Of a DNA stretch of 19,924 nucleotides, positions 1-6,605 are shown piece after piece. Below the pieces are notes generated by a model. It was given only the letters and a program-made list of their open reading frames with translations, was not told the origin of the DNA and ran no database searches. A program made the translations under genes and the position numbers. This DNA comes from an uncultured Actinomycetes bacterium. GTDB lineage: Bacteria; Actinomycetota; Actinomycetes; Mycobacteriales; Nakamurellaceae. The stretch lies in contig CALANS010000114.1 of assembly GCA_937926105.1 (NCBI GenBank), positions 1 to 19,924 of the forward strand, in the 5' to 3' direction. Position 1 is the first letter of the stretch. Every line of letters begins with the position of its first letter.

Positions 1-31
1 GGGTGCCGGCACCGGGATCGGCCGCCGTCAT
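1..31 (-). CDS. Start of a downstream operon gene, probably TadA/VirB11-type ATPase (partial)
   Basis: An ATG at 31-29 on the minus strand overlaps the TGA stop of ssd (30-28) in a 4-bp ATGA junction, the usual sign of translational coupling. Only ten residues (MTAADPGAGT) are visible before the window ends. In mycobacteria and relatives the gene after ssd is the tad/flp secretion ATPase (Rv3659c type), so that identity is inferred purely from synteny. The visible residues carry no motif. Confidence 0.45.
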   Translation of the reverse strand, partial: MTAADPGAGT

Positions 32-1101
32 CCCGCCGGCTCCGCGCCCGCCAGCACCGCGACCGCCGCCCGGCCCAGCGGACCCCTCGGGTTGATCCCC
101 GGCGGCCCGCCGGAATCCAGCCGCCGATCCAGGCCCGGCTCGGGTCGCATTGCGGCCACCAATGGCAAGCGCAGCGCAGAGGCCACATCGTCGGCTCCCA
201 GGCCGCCCGGGGACGGGCCGCGCACGACCAGACCGAGCCGCGCGCCCAACTCGCCCAGCCGCCCGGTCAGCCGGGCCGCGCCGTAACAGCCCCGCACATC
301 GGCCGGCACTACCAGCACCGTCAGATCGGCCCGGGACACCGCCCGATCCGCCGCGGCCGTGGGGGCATGCGGCACGTCGACCACGCACACATCGCCGGCG
401 CGCTGGGCGGCCTGCAGCACGGTGTCCAGCAGCGAGGGGTCGACGGCGTCGGCTGCCTCCCGGCCGTGGCCGAGCACGGAGAGCCGACCCTGGCCGAGGC
501 GCAGCGATGGCAACGCTCGATGCAGCGCCTCCGCGGCCAGTCTTCCGCTGGGGGCGGCGATGTCGGCCCACCGCGCCCCGCCGGCGTCCTCCAGACCCAG
601 CAGCACCTCCACCCCCGGGCCCCATGGATCGGCATCGGCCAGCAGGGTCCCCCGGCCCGACCGATGCGCGGCGACGGCGGTGGCCGCGGCCAGCACGGTC
701 GCCCCGGCGCCACCGCAAGCCCCGACCACCGCGATCACCCGGCCACCTCCGGGACCGCGCTCGGCCGGATCGGTGGCGTCGCCGAGCACCCCGACCAGCT
801 GCTCGTCCGATGCGCCGACGACGCAGACCCGCTGCACTCCCACCGCCAGGCAGCACTGCCACTGCTCGGCGTCCAGTTCACGCACCGCGAGTACCACCAC
901 GCCCTCGCGCCGCGGTAGCCGCGCCGCGACCACGTCCGGCAGCAGGGCGGCGTCCAGCAGCACCAGCGGCGCCCGGCGCCAGGCACCACCGGATCCCACT
1001 GCCGTTGCCCGCTCCACCACGATCCCCGCGGCGGCGGCGATCCGATCGACCGCGACGCGCACACCGGGGTCCGCGGTGATCACCAGGGGCGCACTGACCA
1101 T
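28..1101 (-). CDS. ssd: Septum-site-determining/CpaE-like P-loop protein (Rv3660c family)
   Basis: MinD/ParA-superfamily protein of about 357 residues, resembling the actinobacterial Ssd/CpaE-like proteins encoded at the head of tad-type pilus operons and linked in mycobacteria to septum formation. An N-terminal receiver-like half is followed near residue 127 by a deviant Walker A loop, GACGGAGAT. Neither the signature lysine before GG nor the terminal lysine is present (C and A instead). A Walker A'-like LLADADPWGPG follows about 25 residues later, and a hydrophobic VCVVDVPHAPTAA strand resembles Walker B. I prefer the ATG at 1101; a GTG at 1110 is in frame and would add three residues. Its stop overlaps the next gene, so it heads an operon running off the left edge. 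Family assignment is good; ATPase activity is doubtful given the loop. Confidence 0.82.
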   Translation of the reverse strand: MVSAPLVITADPGVRVAVDRIAAAAGIVVERATAVGSGGAWRRAPLVLLDAALLPDVVAARLPRREGVVVLAVRELDAEQWQCCLAVGVQRVCVVGASDEQLVGVLGDATDPAERGPGGGRVIAVVGACGGAGATVLAAATAVAAHRSGRGTLLADADPWGPGVEVLLGLEDAGGARWADIAAPSGRLAAEALHRALPSLRLGQGRLSVLGHGREAADAVDPSLLDTVLQAAQRAGDVCVVDVPHAPTAAADRAVSRADLTVLVVPADVRGCYGAARLTGRLGELGARLGLVVRGPSPGGLGADDVASALRLPLVAAMRPEPGLDRRLDSGGPPGINPRGPLGRAAVAVLAGAEPAG

Positions 1102-1559
1102 CGACCCCACCCCGCATTCCCATCCCCACGCCCCGACGGTGGGGCGGGGCGTGCTCAGTTCAGCGGAATCCGGCCGGCGACGAGCCGGGTCGGCCAGGAA
1201 TGTGGATGGAAATCGGACAGGGGATCAATCAGTGACGGCGCCGCCGCGTGCGCCCGCCCGGCATGCGATCTCCGCTGGTCATCGGGCGGTGACGAGGGTG
1301 CGGGTGCGACCCGGGTCGAAAATAGGGGCGGCCCCCGCCAGGGGGGAGGGCGGGGGCCGCGCGGTTCGGCTCCGGGGGGTTGAGTCGAACCGAGTGGTCG
1401 GTTCCGGGGGGGTGGAAACCGACAACTTCAACTGTAACGCTGACCTGCGACTTCCGACACCCCTTGAAAAATCGGCGGACCGTGTGGCGTGTCCCGTCAA
1501 TGAAAGTCAACCCGTTCGGCGGCATCTGAATCGGTCCGGAGCATCGCTGCGAATGCCAC
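1102..1559. other. Non-coding region upstream of ssd with strong hairpins
   Basis: About 460 bases with no convincing protein gene: the open frames here lack family resemblance and ribosome sites. It holds a perfect 12-bp stem (1328-1339 with 1349-1360) and a weaker stem (1397-1405 with 1414-1423, one bulged A). The stretch 1425-1510 is less GC-rich than its surroundings and is a plausible place for promoters in either direction. The HAD-family gene that separates ssd from the Ms1 locus in M. tuberculosis (Rv3661) is not here. Confidence 0.6.
1328..1360 (-). terminator. Terminator-like perfect hairpin
   Basis: GCGGCCCCCGCC (1328-1339) pairs perfectly with GGCGGGGGCCGC (1349-1360) around a 9-base purine loop. 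On the minus strand the stem is followed by CCCCTATTTT, a short U-rich tail, so it reads best as an intrinsic terminator of a leftward transcript. No minus-strand gene ends just upstream of it, so what it would terminate is unknown. Confidence 0.4.
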
Positions 1560-1831
1560 CCCTTGCCCCGATCGCGGAGACGGGCCAGACTGGGGGCACG
1601 GACCCCCTGGATGGCCAGGGCCGGTGTGGTGGAGAAGCACTGGTCACCCCGTCGCGGAGGGTTCCGCGTGGACCCCAGGTACCCACTCACCGCTCCAACC
1701 GCGTAGGGACGTCGTCAGGGCGTTTTCGCGAGACTCGCGCCGCCCGCGTATACCGACGAATAGTGGTGCAGCACTGGTAGCCGGTCAGCCCACGCCAGAC
1801 GGCGCTCCGCATCCGCGGAGCGCCGTCTTCA
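1560..1831 (+). ncRNA. Candidate Ms1/MTS2823-type 6S-like RNA
   Basis: In M. tuberculosis the very abundant RNA MTS2823 (Ms1 in M. smegmatis, which binds core RNA polymerase) lies directly upstream of and convergent with Rv3662c. Here the same slot, just before a minus-strand Rv3662c-like gene, has no protein gene and closes with a strong intrinsic terminator on the plus strand (1797-1828). A possible promoter is TTGCCC (1563-1568), 17 bp, then CAGACT (1586-1591), which would give an RNA of about 230 nt. A start nearer 1530-1540 would match the roughly 300 nt of MTS2823. The 5' end is therefore approximate. Identity rests on position, lack of coding and the terminator; I did not fold the RNA or compare it with a known Ms1 sequence. 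Confidence 0.5.
1797..1828 (+). terminator. Intrinsic terminator, perfect 14-bp stem
   Basis: AGACGGCGCTCCGC (1797-1810) pairs without mismatch with 1815-1828 around the tetraloop ATCC. The 3' side continues CTTCATG, a weak U tail. It abuts the stop codon of the convergent Fic-like gene (1831-1829), so the same stem can serve both directions: the end of the candidate Ms1 RNA on plus and of the Fic-like mRNA on minus. Confidence 0.75.
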
Positions 1832-2632
1832 TGTGTGAGGCCCCTCGGGACCCGCGGCCGTGGCGATGGACCGGGCCTCCCGGGCTCCGGACTCGAGCGC
1901 CCCGCAAACGTGCGCGATCCAGTCGGCGACGCCACCGGGTTCGCCCGACGCGTAGCGGCCGGCGGCCTCGAGATACTGCCCGCCGGCCCGCAGATGACCC
2001 ACCTCCGGCACGGTCAGCGCCTGCGGATCTAGCCCGGTGGACACCATCGCCAGTCGGCCGGCCGCCCGGGCAACCACCCCGTCGGCGCTGCCGAACGGGC
2101 GCAGCGCGAGCAGTTCACCGTGCACGACCGCCACCAGCACGGGCCCGGACCACGGAGCGCGCGTGACCAGCTCGGCCAGCGCCACCAGCCGGGGCCCGAC
2201 GCCCGGTGCGGGGCGCGGCCGGCCCAGCCCGGCGCCGTCCGCGACCAGATCGGCCGCCGCCAGCACGTGCAGCCGGGCCAGCGCCTGCAACGGGGCACGC
2301 CGCCACGCCCCGACGAGTTCGCCGATCGCCGCGTTCGCGCGGAGCGCACCGGTCAAGACCGGATCGGTGACGGCTCCGTCGGGGTGTTCCTCGGCATCGA
2401 GCATCGCCGATCCACCATCCAGCATCGCCGACGCGCGCGCCGCCCGGATCCCCGCTGCCGCCGCCGTCCGGGCCCATCCCCGGCGGTTCGCGGGCAGCCG
2501 CCGGATTGATGCGATCGCCGTCCGGGCCCGGTCCACCGCCTCGGCCACGCCGGGCAACGCATCCAGGTCCGGCCATCCCAAGGCGCCGGGCGCAGGGCTC
2601 GGCCCCGCGGCCGGTTCGGGGGAAGGGGGCAC
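1829..2632 (-). CDS. Rv3662c-like conserved protein, degenerate Fic-like fold
   Basis: 267-residue soluble protein of the family that follows the Ms1 locus in mycobacteria (Rv3662c type); no function is established. Residues 177-194 read LRPFGSADGVVARAAGRL, which aligns by eye with the Fic motif HPFxxGNGRxxR. The catalytic His is Arg, and the GNGR phosphate-binding part is eroded to ADGV. Near residues 68-73, SAMLDG resembles the inhibitory-helix motif [S/T]xxxE[G/N] with Asp for Glu. A 21-bp duplication (2400-2410 and 2421-2431) repeats SAMLD. It would thus be a non-catalytic Fic relative, if related. The GTG start at 2632 lies inside a hairpin (2614-2622 with 2632-2640) and lacks a clear ribosome site, so the true start may be further in. 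Confidence 0.7.
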   Translation of the reverse strand: MPPSPEPAAGPSPAPGALGWPDLDALPGVAEAVDRARTAIASIRRLPANRRGWARTAAAAGIRAARASAMLDGGSAMLDAEEHPDGAVTDPVLTGALRANAAIGELVGAWRRAPLQALARLHVLAAADLVADGAGLGRPRPAPGVGPRLVALAELVTRAPWSGPVLVAVVHGELLALRPFGSADGVVARAAGRLAMVSTGLDPQALTVPEVGHLRAGGQYLEAAGRYASGEPGGVADWIAHVCGALESGAREARSIATAAGPEGPHT

Positions 2633-2667
2633 CCCCGAACGGTAGCGAGCCCATCCCGCGCCGCCGC

Positions 2668-2748
2668 CCCCGGTCGGATCAGCGGGGTCGGCGCCGATGG
2701 AGCTTCGCTGGAAGTCCCGGCGTCGGGTCCCCGGTCGGATCAGCGGGG
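2668..2748. repeat. 20-bp direct repeat, 61 bp apart, in a divergent intergenic region
   Basis: CCCCGGTCGGATCAGCGGGG occurs identically at 2668-2687 and 2729-2748. Each copy has partial dyad symmetry (CCCCG...CGGGG). They lie between the starts of the Fic-like gene (minus) and the L,D-transpeptidase gene (plus), where paired operator sites are plausible, though recent local duplication is equally possible. Confidence 0.7.
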
Positions 2749-2856
2749 AAGTCGCACAGTGACCGCGGACCGGACATCCGCCCGGAACCGACCGGCGCCC
2801 GGGTGAACACGCGACGAATCATCGGCGGCGGGCGGCGCAGTGGCTACCGTGACCAC

Positions 2857-4029
2857 GTGGGATCCACCGGTCGGGGTGCGCTGGTTGCGATCGGCGCCGT
2901 CGCGGCGCTCGTCGCAGCGGTGGTCGCGCTGCCGGGTGGCGACCACGGATCGGCGGCCGACAGGCCGCGGCAGGCCGCCGTAGTGCAGACCACGGGCCAG
3001 GGCGGGTCCAGCAGTGCGGCCACGACCCCGCCACTCACGCGCCATCAGGTGACGATCCCCGCGCTGCCGACGGTGCCCGCTGCCACCGAGCGCGACGAGC
3101 CTCCCGGACCGGCAGTGTCCTCGCCACCCCGCACTCGGCCGATCCCCAGCTCCCGCTCCGCCCGACCGTCCCCGCGGCAGACCTCGGCCCGAACGGCCCC
3201 CACCGCGCTGCCCGTGCACCGCACGCCGACGCCGAGCCCCGCCACGTCGACGCCGTCACAGCCTCGCCCGCGCAGCACCAGCAGCCCCCCACAGACCCGG
3301 ATCGCCTCGACGACCCCGGCGCCGCCACCGTCGTCCACCCCGCCGCCACCCCCACCGCCGACGACGTCTCAGTCCACGCCAAAGTCCACCCCGAAACCCA
3401 CCCCGAAGCCCGCGCCGACCTCCAGCGCGCCGAAGCCGCCGGACTTCGGCATCCCCGTCACCGTCGGCAACGCACGGCAGATCGTCACCGTGACCGCCTC
3501 GTCGTCGTCGGCGACCACCGGCACCGTGCGCGCCTGGCAACAGCGATCGAACGGCAGCTGGGTCGTGGTGCACGGCCCGTACCAGGCGTGGCTCGGCTCG
3601 GCCGGCATCGGTCAGCAGAGCGAAGGATCCACCCGCACGCCGCAGGGCACCTTCACCCTGACGGAGGCGTTCGGGCGCGACGCGGACCCGGGCACCGCGC
3701 TGCCGTACCACCAGACACGACCCAACGACTGGTGGGTCTCCGACGTCCACTCGCCCGAGTACAACACGCTGCAGAACTGCGTGGACTGCCCGTTCGACAC
3801 CTCGGTGTCCGAGCACCTGTACTACATCACGCCGTACTACGACTACGCGGTGGTGATGGACGTCAACCGCTGGCCGGCCGTGCCCGGCGACGGCAGTGCC
3901 TTCTTCCTGCACATCACCGACCACGCGCCCACCGCCGGCTGCGTGGCCATCGACAGGGACCCGCTGCTGACCATCATGCGGTGGCTGAACCCCGACCAGC
4001 ATCCCCGGATCGCGACCGGCGTTACCTGA
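2857..4029 (+). CDS. Membrane-anchored L,D-transpeptidase (YkuD-type) with long Pro/Thr/Ser linker
   Basis: 390-residue protein. Residues 8-26 form a hydrophobic N-terminal segment (uncleaved anchor or signal peptide). Residues 30-195 are a disordered Pro/Ser/Thr-rich stretch ending in TPKSTPKPTPKP, suited to spanning the cell wall. Residues 200-380 resemble the YkuD/ErfK L,D-transpeptidase fold, which makes 3-3 peptidoglycan cross-links. The catalytic region is FFLHITDHAPTAGCVAI, with His352 and Cys362 as presumed catalytic residues. It departs from the common SHGC form: TAGC replaces it. An extra pair, NCVDC (308-311), could form a disulfide. I chose GTG 2857 because it places the hydrophobic segment at the N terminus; upstream in-frame sequence is low-quality and no strong ribosome site is visible. 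It occupies the position of an Rv3668c-type secreted protease in M. tuberculosis. Confidence 0.8.
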   Translation: MGSTGRGALVAIGAVAALVAAVVALPGGDHGSAADRPRQAAVVQTTGQGGSSSAATTPPLTRHQVTIPALPTVPAATERDEPPGPAVSSPPRTRPIPSSRSARPSPRQTSARTAPTALPVHRTPTPSPATSTPSQPRPRSTSSPPQTRIASTTPAPPPSSTPPPPPPPTTSQSTPKSTPKPTPKPAPTSSAPKPPDFGIPVTVGNARQIVTVTASSSSATTGTVRAWQQRSNGSWVVVHGPYQAWLGSAGIGQQSEGSTRTPQGTFTLTEAFGRDADPGTALPYHQTRPNDWWVSDVHSPEYNTLQNCVDCPFDTSVSEHLYYITPYYDYAVVMDVNRWPAVPGDGSAFFLHITDHAPTAGCVAIDRDPLLTIMRWLNPDQHPRIATGVT

Positions 4030-4141
4030 TCGGGGCCATGAGTCGCACGCAGCATCCCGGGCAGCGACAGGCCTGCGACCGGGCGGCTCCATGCGGGCGG
4101 ATCGGCCGGACGGTGCCCGTCGTGGCACGATGAAACCCGCT

Positions 4142-4157
4142 CGGCGGCGCGCCGCCG
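4142..4157. repeat. 16-bp perfect palindrome upstream of the holin-like gene
   Basis: CGGCGGCGCGCCGCCG is self-complementary over 16 bp. It sits 47 bp before the GTG start of the holin-like gene and after the L,D-transpeptidase stop. It could be a transcript hairpin or an operator; nothing further identifies it. The rest of 4030-4203 shows no gene. Confidence 0.5.
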
Positions 4158-4203
4158 GGTGGCCGACCGACCATCGCTCCGGACGGACATGAAGGAGATC
4201 GAC

Positions 4204-4698
4204 GTGGCACCCTCGAGTGCGGCACACCCGCCGACCGACTATTCGCGCCAGCCCACCGGCCCCGCCGCCATCCCGCTGGTCCGCGAGGAGCCGGTCGACC
4301 GGGATGCGTCGATCGGGTCGCTGGTCAAGGACGCGACGGTGCACCTGTCGACCCTGGTGCGCTCGGAGATCGAGCTGGCGAAGCTGGAGCTGAAGTCCTC
4401 GGTCAAGCAGGCGTTGCAGGGCAGCATCTTCTTTGCCGCCGCGGCCGCGATCGCGGTGTTCTCGCTGTGGTTTTTCTGGTTGATGGTCGGCGAGATCCTG
4501 GCGATCTGGCTGCCCCGATGGGCGGCGTTCACCATCGTGTTCGGGGTGATGCTGGTCGCGGCCGGGGGTCTGGCGTTCCTGGGGTGGCGCCGGCTGAAGA
4601 AGATCCGCAAGCCGGAGAAGACCATCTCGGAGGCGCAGCAGACCGCCAGCTCGCTCAAGCAGGCCGCGGCGCGGGGCGGGGAGACGACCGCGGCCTGA
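4204..4698 (+). CDS. Holin superfamily III-like membrane protein (Phage_holin_3_6 / Rv3669 type)
   Basis: 164-residue membrane protein. A hydrophilic N terminus and an amphipathic helix (SEIELAKLELKSSVKQAL, 54-71) lead into two transmembrane helices (about 74-97 and 107-127), then a positively charged and Gln/Ala-rich cytoplasmic tail. This is the layout of the actinobacterial Phage_holin_3_6 family, chromosomal proteins of unknown role despite the name. The start is fixed by GAAGGAG (4191-4197) six bases before GTG 4204. M. tuberculosis has a similar protein (Rv3669) close to marP. Its stop lies only three bases from the convergent marP stop, leaving no room for a separate terminator. Confidence 0.8.
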   Translation: MAPSSAAHPPTDYSRQPTGPAAIPLVREEPVDRDASIGSLVKDATVHLSTLVRSEIELAKLELKSSVKQALQGSIFFAAAAAIAVFSLWFFWLMVGEILAIWLPRWAAFTIVFGVMLVAAGGLAFLGWRRLKKIRKPEKTISEAQQTASSLKQAAARGGETTAA

Positions 4699-4701
4699 CA
4701 G

Positions 4702-5886
4702 TCAGCCGCTGGTGCAGGCGCCGGTGTTGGCGGGGCTGCGATCGCGCAGCCCCGCGTCGATCACCGGCCGCACCTCGTCCTGGGTCAACGCGAAGCCAAC
4801 CTGCGGATTGTCGATCGCCGCTCCGAATACCACGCCTAGCACGGAGCCGTCGGTGGCCAGCAGCGGGCCGCCCGAATTGCCCGGCCGAACGGTGCCGCGC
4901 AGCGTGTACACCTCCCGCACCACGGTGTTCGCCGAGTAGATGTCCGGGCCGCGCAACGTGATCTGCGCCCGCACCCGGCTGGGCGTGAGGGTGAACGGCC
5001 CGTCCAGCGGGTACCCGGCGACGATGGCGCTGTCGCCCGACTGGGCCGCGGCGGGCGCGAATCGCAGTGGATCGGCGGTGAGCCCCGGGACCCGCAGCAC
5101 CGCCAGGTCCACCTCGGGGTCGAAGCGCACCACGATGGCGCGCAGGGTGCCCGACGCCGCCTCCACCTGCACCGAGGACGACCCGGCGACCACATGGGCG
5201 TTGGTGACGACCACGTCGTCGGCCACCACGAATCCGGAGCCCTCCATCTGCTGCGAGCAGGCCGGCGCCAGGGCACGGATCTTCAGAATCGAATCCTGCT
5301 CGGCGGTGGCCGCGCCGTTGTCGCCGAGGGCGGCGTCCGGCGGCTCGACCGGAGCATCCGGCGCGGGCGCCAGCGGTGCCAGGATCTGCGGGAAATCCGA
5401 CCCGACGAACAGCGCCCGCAGCTGGCCGGAGATCCGCACCGCCGACGGCGGCATCACGTGGTTCACCCCCGCCAGCACCGACGAGGAGCGGATCTGCGAA
5501 GACAGCCACGGCAGTGGCGCGGCGGCCAGCGGCACCGCGACCAGCCATGCCACCACCAGCACCGCCAGGGTGTGCCCCACCAGCCCCAGCCCGCGGTCCA
5601 CCGCCAGCGCCGGCCGCCAGGTGATCCGCTTGGTCACCAGGGCGCCCAGTGCCTGCCCGGCCAGCTCGCCGATCCCGACCCCGGCCACCACCAGCGCGAT
5701 GGCGATCGCCACCTTCGCGGCCGAATCGGCGAGCTGGTCGGCCAGCAGCGGCGCCACCTTGATGCCGAGCAACGCACCGCCGATCGCACCGACCAGCGTC
5801 AGCAGCGCCGTCACCAGCCCCTGCCGGTAGCCGGAGATCGCCGCGCCCACCAACAGCAGCACGATCACCAGGTCGGCGATGTTCAT
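4702..5886 (-). CDS. marP: MarP-type membrane-anchored periplasmic serine protease
   Basis: 394 residues. The N terminus is a CvpA-like region with four predicted transmembrane helices (roughly 3-22, 25-47, 58-82, 100-124), followed by a linker and a chymotrypsin-fold protease domain from about 200. The triad is visible: His231 in VVTNAHVV, Asp260 in DPEVDLAVL and Ser338 in RPGNSGGPL. Cys210 and Cys391 match the pair that forms the redox-sensitive disulfide in M. tuberculosis MarP (Rv3671c), where the enzyme is needed for acid and oxidative stress resistance and acts on cell-wall hydrolases. The ATG at 5886 overlaps the upstream Nudix stop (ATGA), so it is the last gene of the nth-Nudix-marP operon. 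All key residues are present, so it should be active. Confidence 0.93.
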   Translation of the reverse strand: MNIADLVIVLLLVGAAISGYRQGLVTALLTLVGAIGGALLGIKVAPLLADQLADSAAKVAIAIALVVAGVGIGELAGQALGALVTKRITWRPALAVDRGLGLVGHTLAVLVVAWLVAVPLAAAPLPWLSSQIRSSSVLAGVNHVMPPSAVRISGQLRALFVGSDFPQILAPLAPAPDAPVEPPDAALGDNGAATAEQDSILKIRALAPACSQQMEGSGFVVADDVVVTNAHVVAGSSSVQVEAASGTLRAIVVRFDPEVDLAVLRVPGLTADPLRFAPAAAQSGDSAIVAGYPLDGPFTLTPSRVRAQITLRGPDIYSANTVVREVYTLRGTVRPGNSGGPLLATDGSVLGVVFGAAIDNPQVGFALTQDEVRPVIDAGLRDRSPANTGACTSG

Positions 5887-6605
5887 CGGGCCACCTGAGC
5901 GCGTGGGCCGAGACCCGTCGGCGGCGGTACCTCCAGCGCGATGATCCGGCCCGCATCCCACGGCACCGACCAGCCGCCCCAGTCCAGCAGCAGGTCGACC
6001 AGGCCCGCGGTGAAGCCCCAGACCACCAGGCCGGCCACCGTGAACGCGGGCGTGCGCAGGCCCGGCCGTACCACCACCGAGCCCCGGTTGCCGGGATCGA
6101 CCAGCTCGGCGATCGACACCCGGGCGACCACCGCGGTCTCGGCCGGGTCGACCACCCGCACCGGGCCCGGTCTGCGCCAGTGCGCCAGCACCGGGCTGAC
6201 CAGATATCCGGAGGGGCGCAGGTACAGCGGGGGCAGCACGGCCGCGGGGGTGACGGAGTCCGGGTCGAGCCCGGTCTCCTCGCGCGCCTCGCGCAGCGCC
6301 GCGGCCACGTCGTCCTCGCCGGGCTCCAGCGCTCCACCGGGGAAGGCGGGCTGCCCGGCGTGCGCGCGCAGCGTGGCGGCCCGCCCGGTGAGCAGCAGAT
6401 CGGGCCCGGTCTCCCCGTCTGCGAGCAGCATCAGCACCGCGCTGCGCCTAGCCCCGTCCGGCGCCAGTTCGGTGGCATGCCGCACCCACCGGGGCAGCCG
6501 CGCGCCGTCGGCCCGACCCACCACCCGCCGCATCCAGGCGGGCAGACCATCATCCGGCACCAGCCGGTGCCCGACCTGGGCCGCTCCGTCCAGGTTCACC
6601 GTCAC
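5883..6605 (-). CDS. Nudix hydrolase, CoA pyrophosphatase type (Rv3672c/NudL family)
   Basis: 240 residues. The Nudix box GX5EX7REUXEEXGU is perfect at 91-113 (G91, E97, R105, E106, E109, E110, G112). Directly before it, residues about 71-90 ([20 protein letters not shown]) match the extra motif of CoA-type Nudix proteins, which cleave CoA and its esters to phosphopantetheine and 3',5'-ADP. The GTG at 6605 forms a GTGA overlap with the stop of nth; a second in-frame GTG lies two codons later. The marP start overlaps its own stop. In M. tuberculosis a thioredoxin-like membrane protein (Rv3673c) lies between this gene and nth; here the two genes overlap directly and that gene is absent. Substrate is inferred from the family motif. 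Confidence 0.9.
   Translation of the reverse strand: MTVNLDGAAQVGHRLVPDDGLPAWMRRVVGRADGARLPRWVRHATELAPDGARRSAVLMLLADGETGPDLLLTGRAATLRAHAGQPAFPGGALEPGEDDVAAALREAREETGLDPDSVTPAAVLPPLYLRPSGYLVSPVLAHWRRPGPVRVVDPAETAVVARVSIAELVDPGNRGSVVVRPGLRTPAFTVAGLVVWGFTAGLVDLLLDWGGWSVPWDAGRIIALEVPPPTGLGPRAQVAR

Noticed and set aside
359..1780. 473-codon plus-strand open frame
   Set aside because: It is antisense to ssd and then runs through hairpins and the candidate Ms1 RNA; no family resemblance.
1560..1831. RNase P RNA, tmRNA or tRNA
   Set aside because: Conserved RNase P and tmRNA motifs (such as the tmRNA 5' acceptor and tag-peptide region) and tRNA cloverleaf features were not found by eye.
2506..2856. 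Upstream extension of the L,D-transpeptidase to 2506
   Set aside because: The extension is antisense to the Fic-like gene, contains the direct repeats and would bury the N-terminal hydrophobic segment at residue 120.
4159..4203. Earlier GTG start for the holin-like protein
   Set aside because: GTG 4204 has a strong GAAGGAG at ideal spacing; the earlier start follows a palindrome and lacks one.
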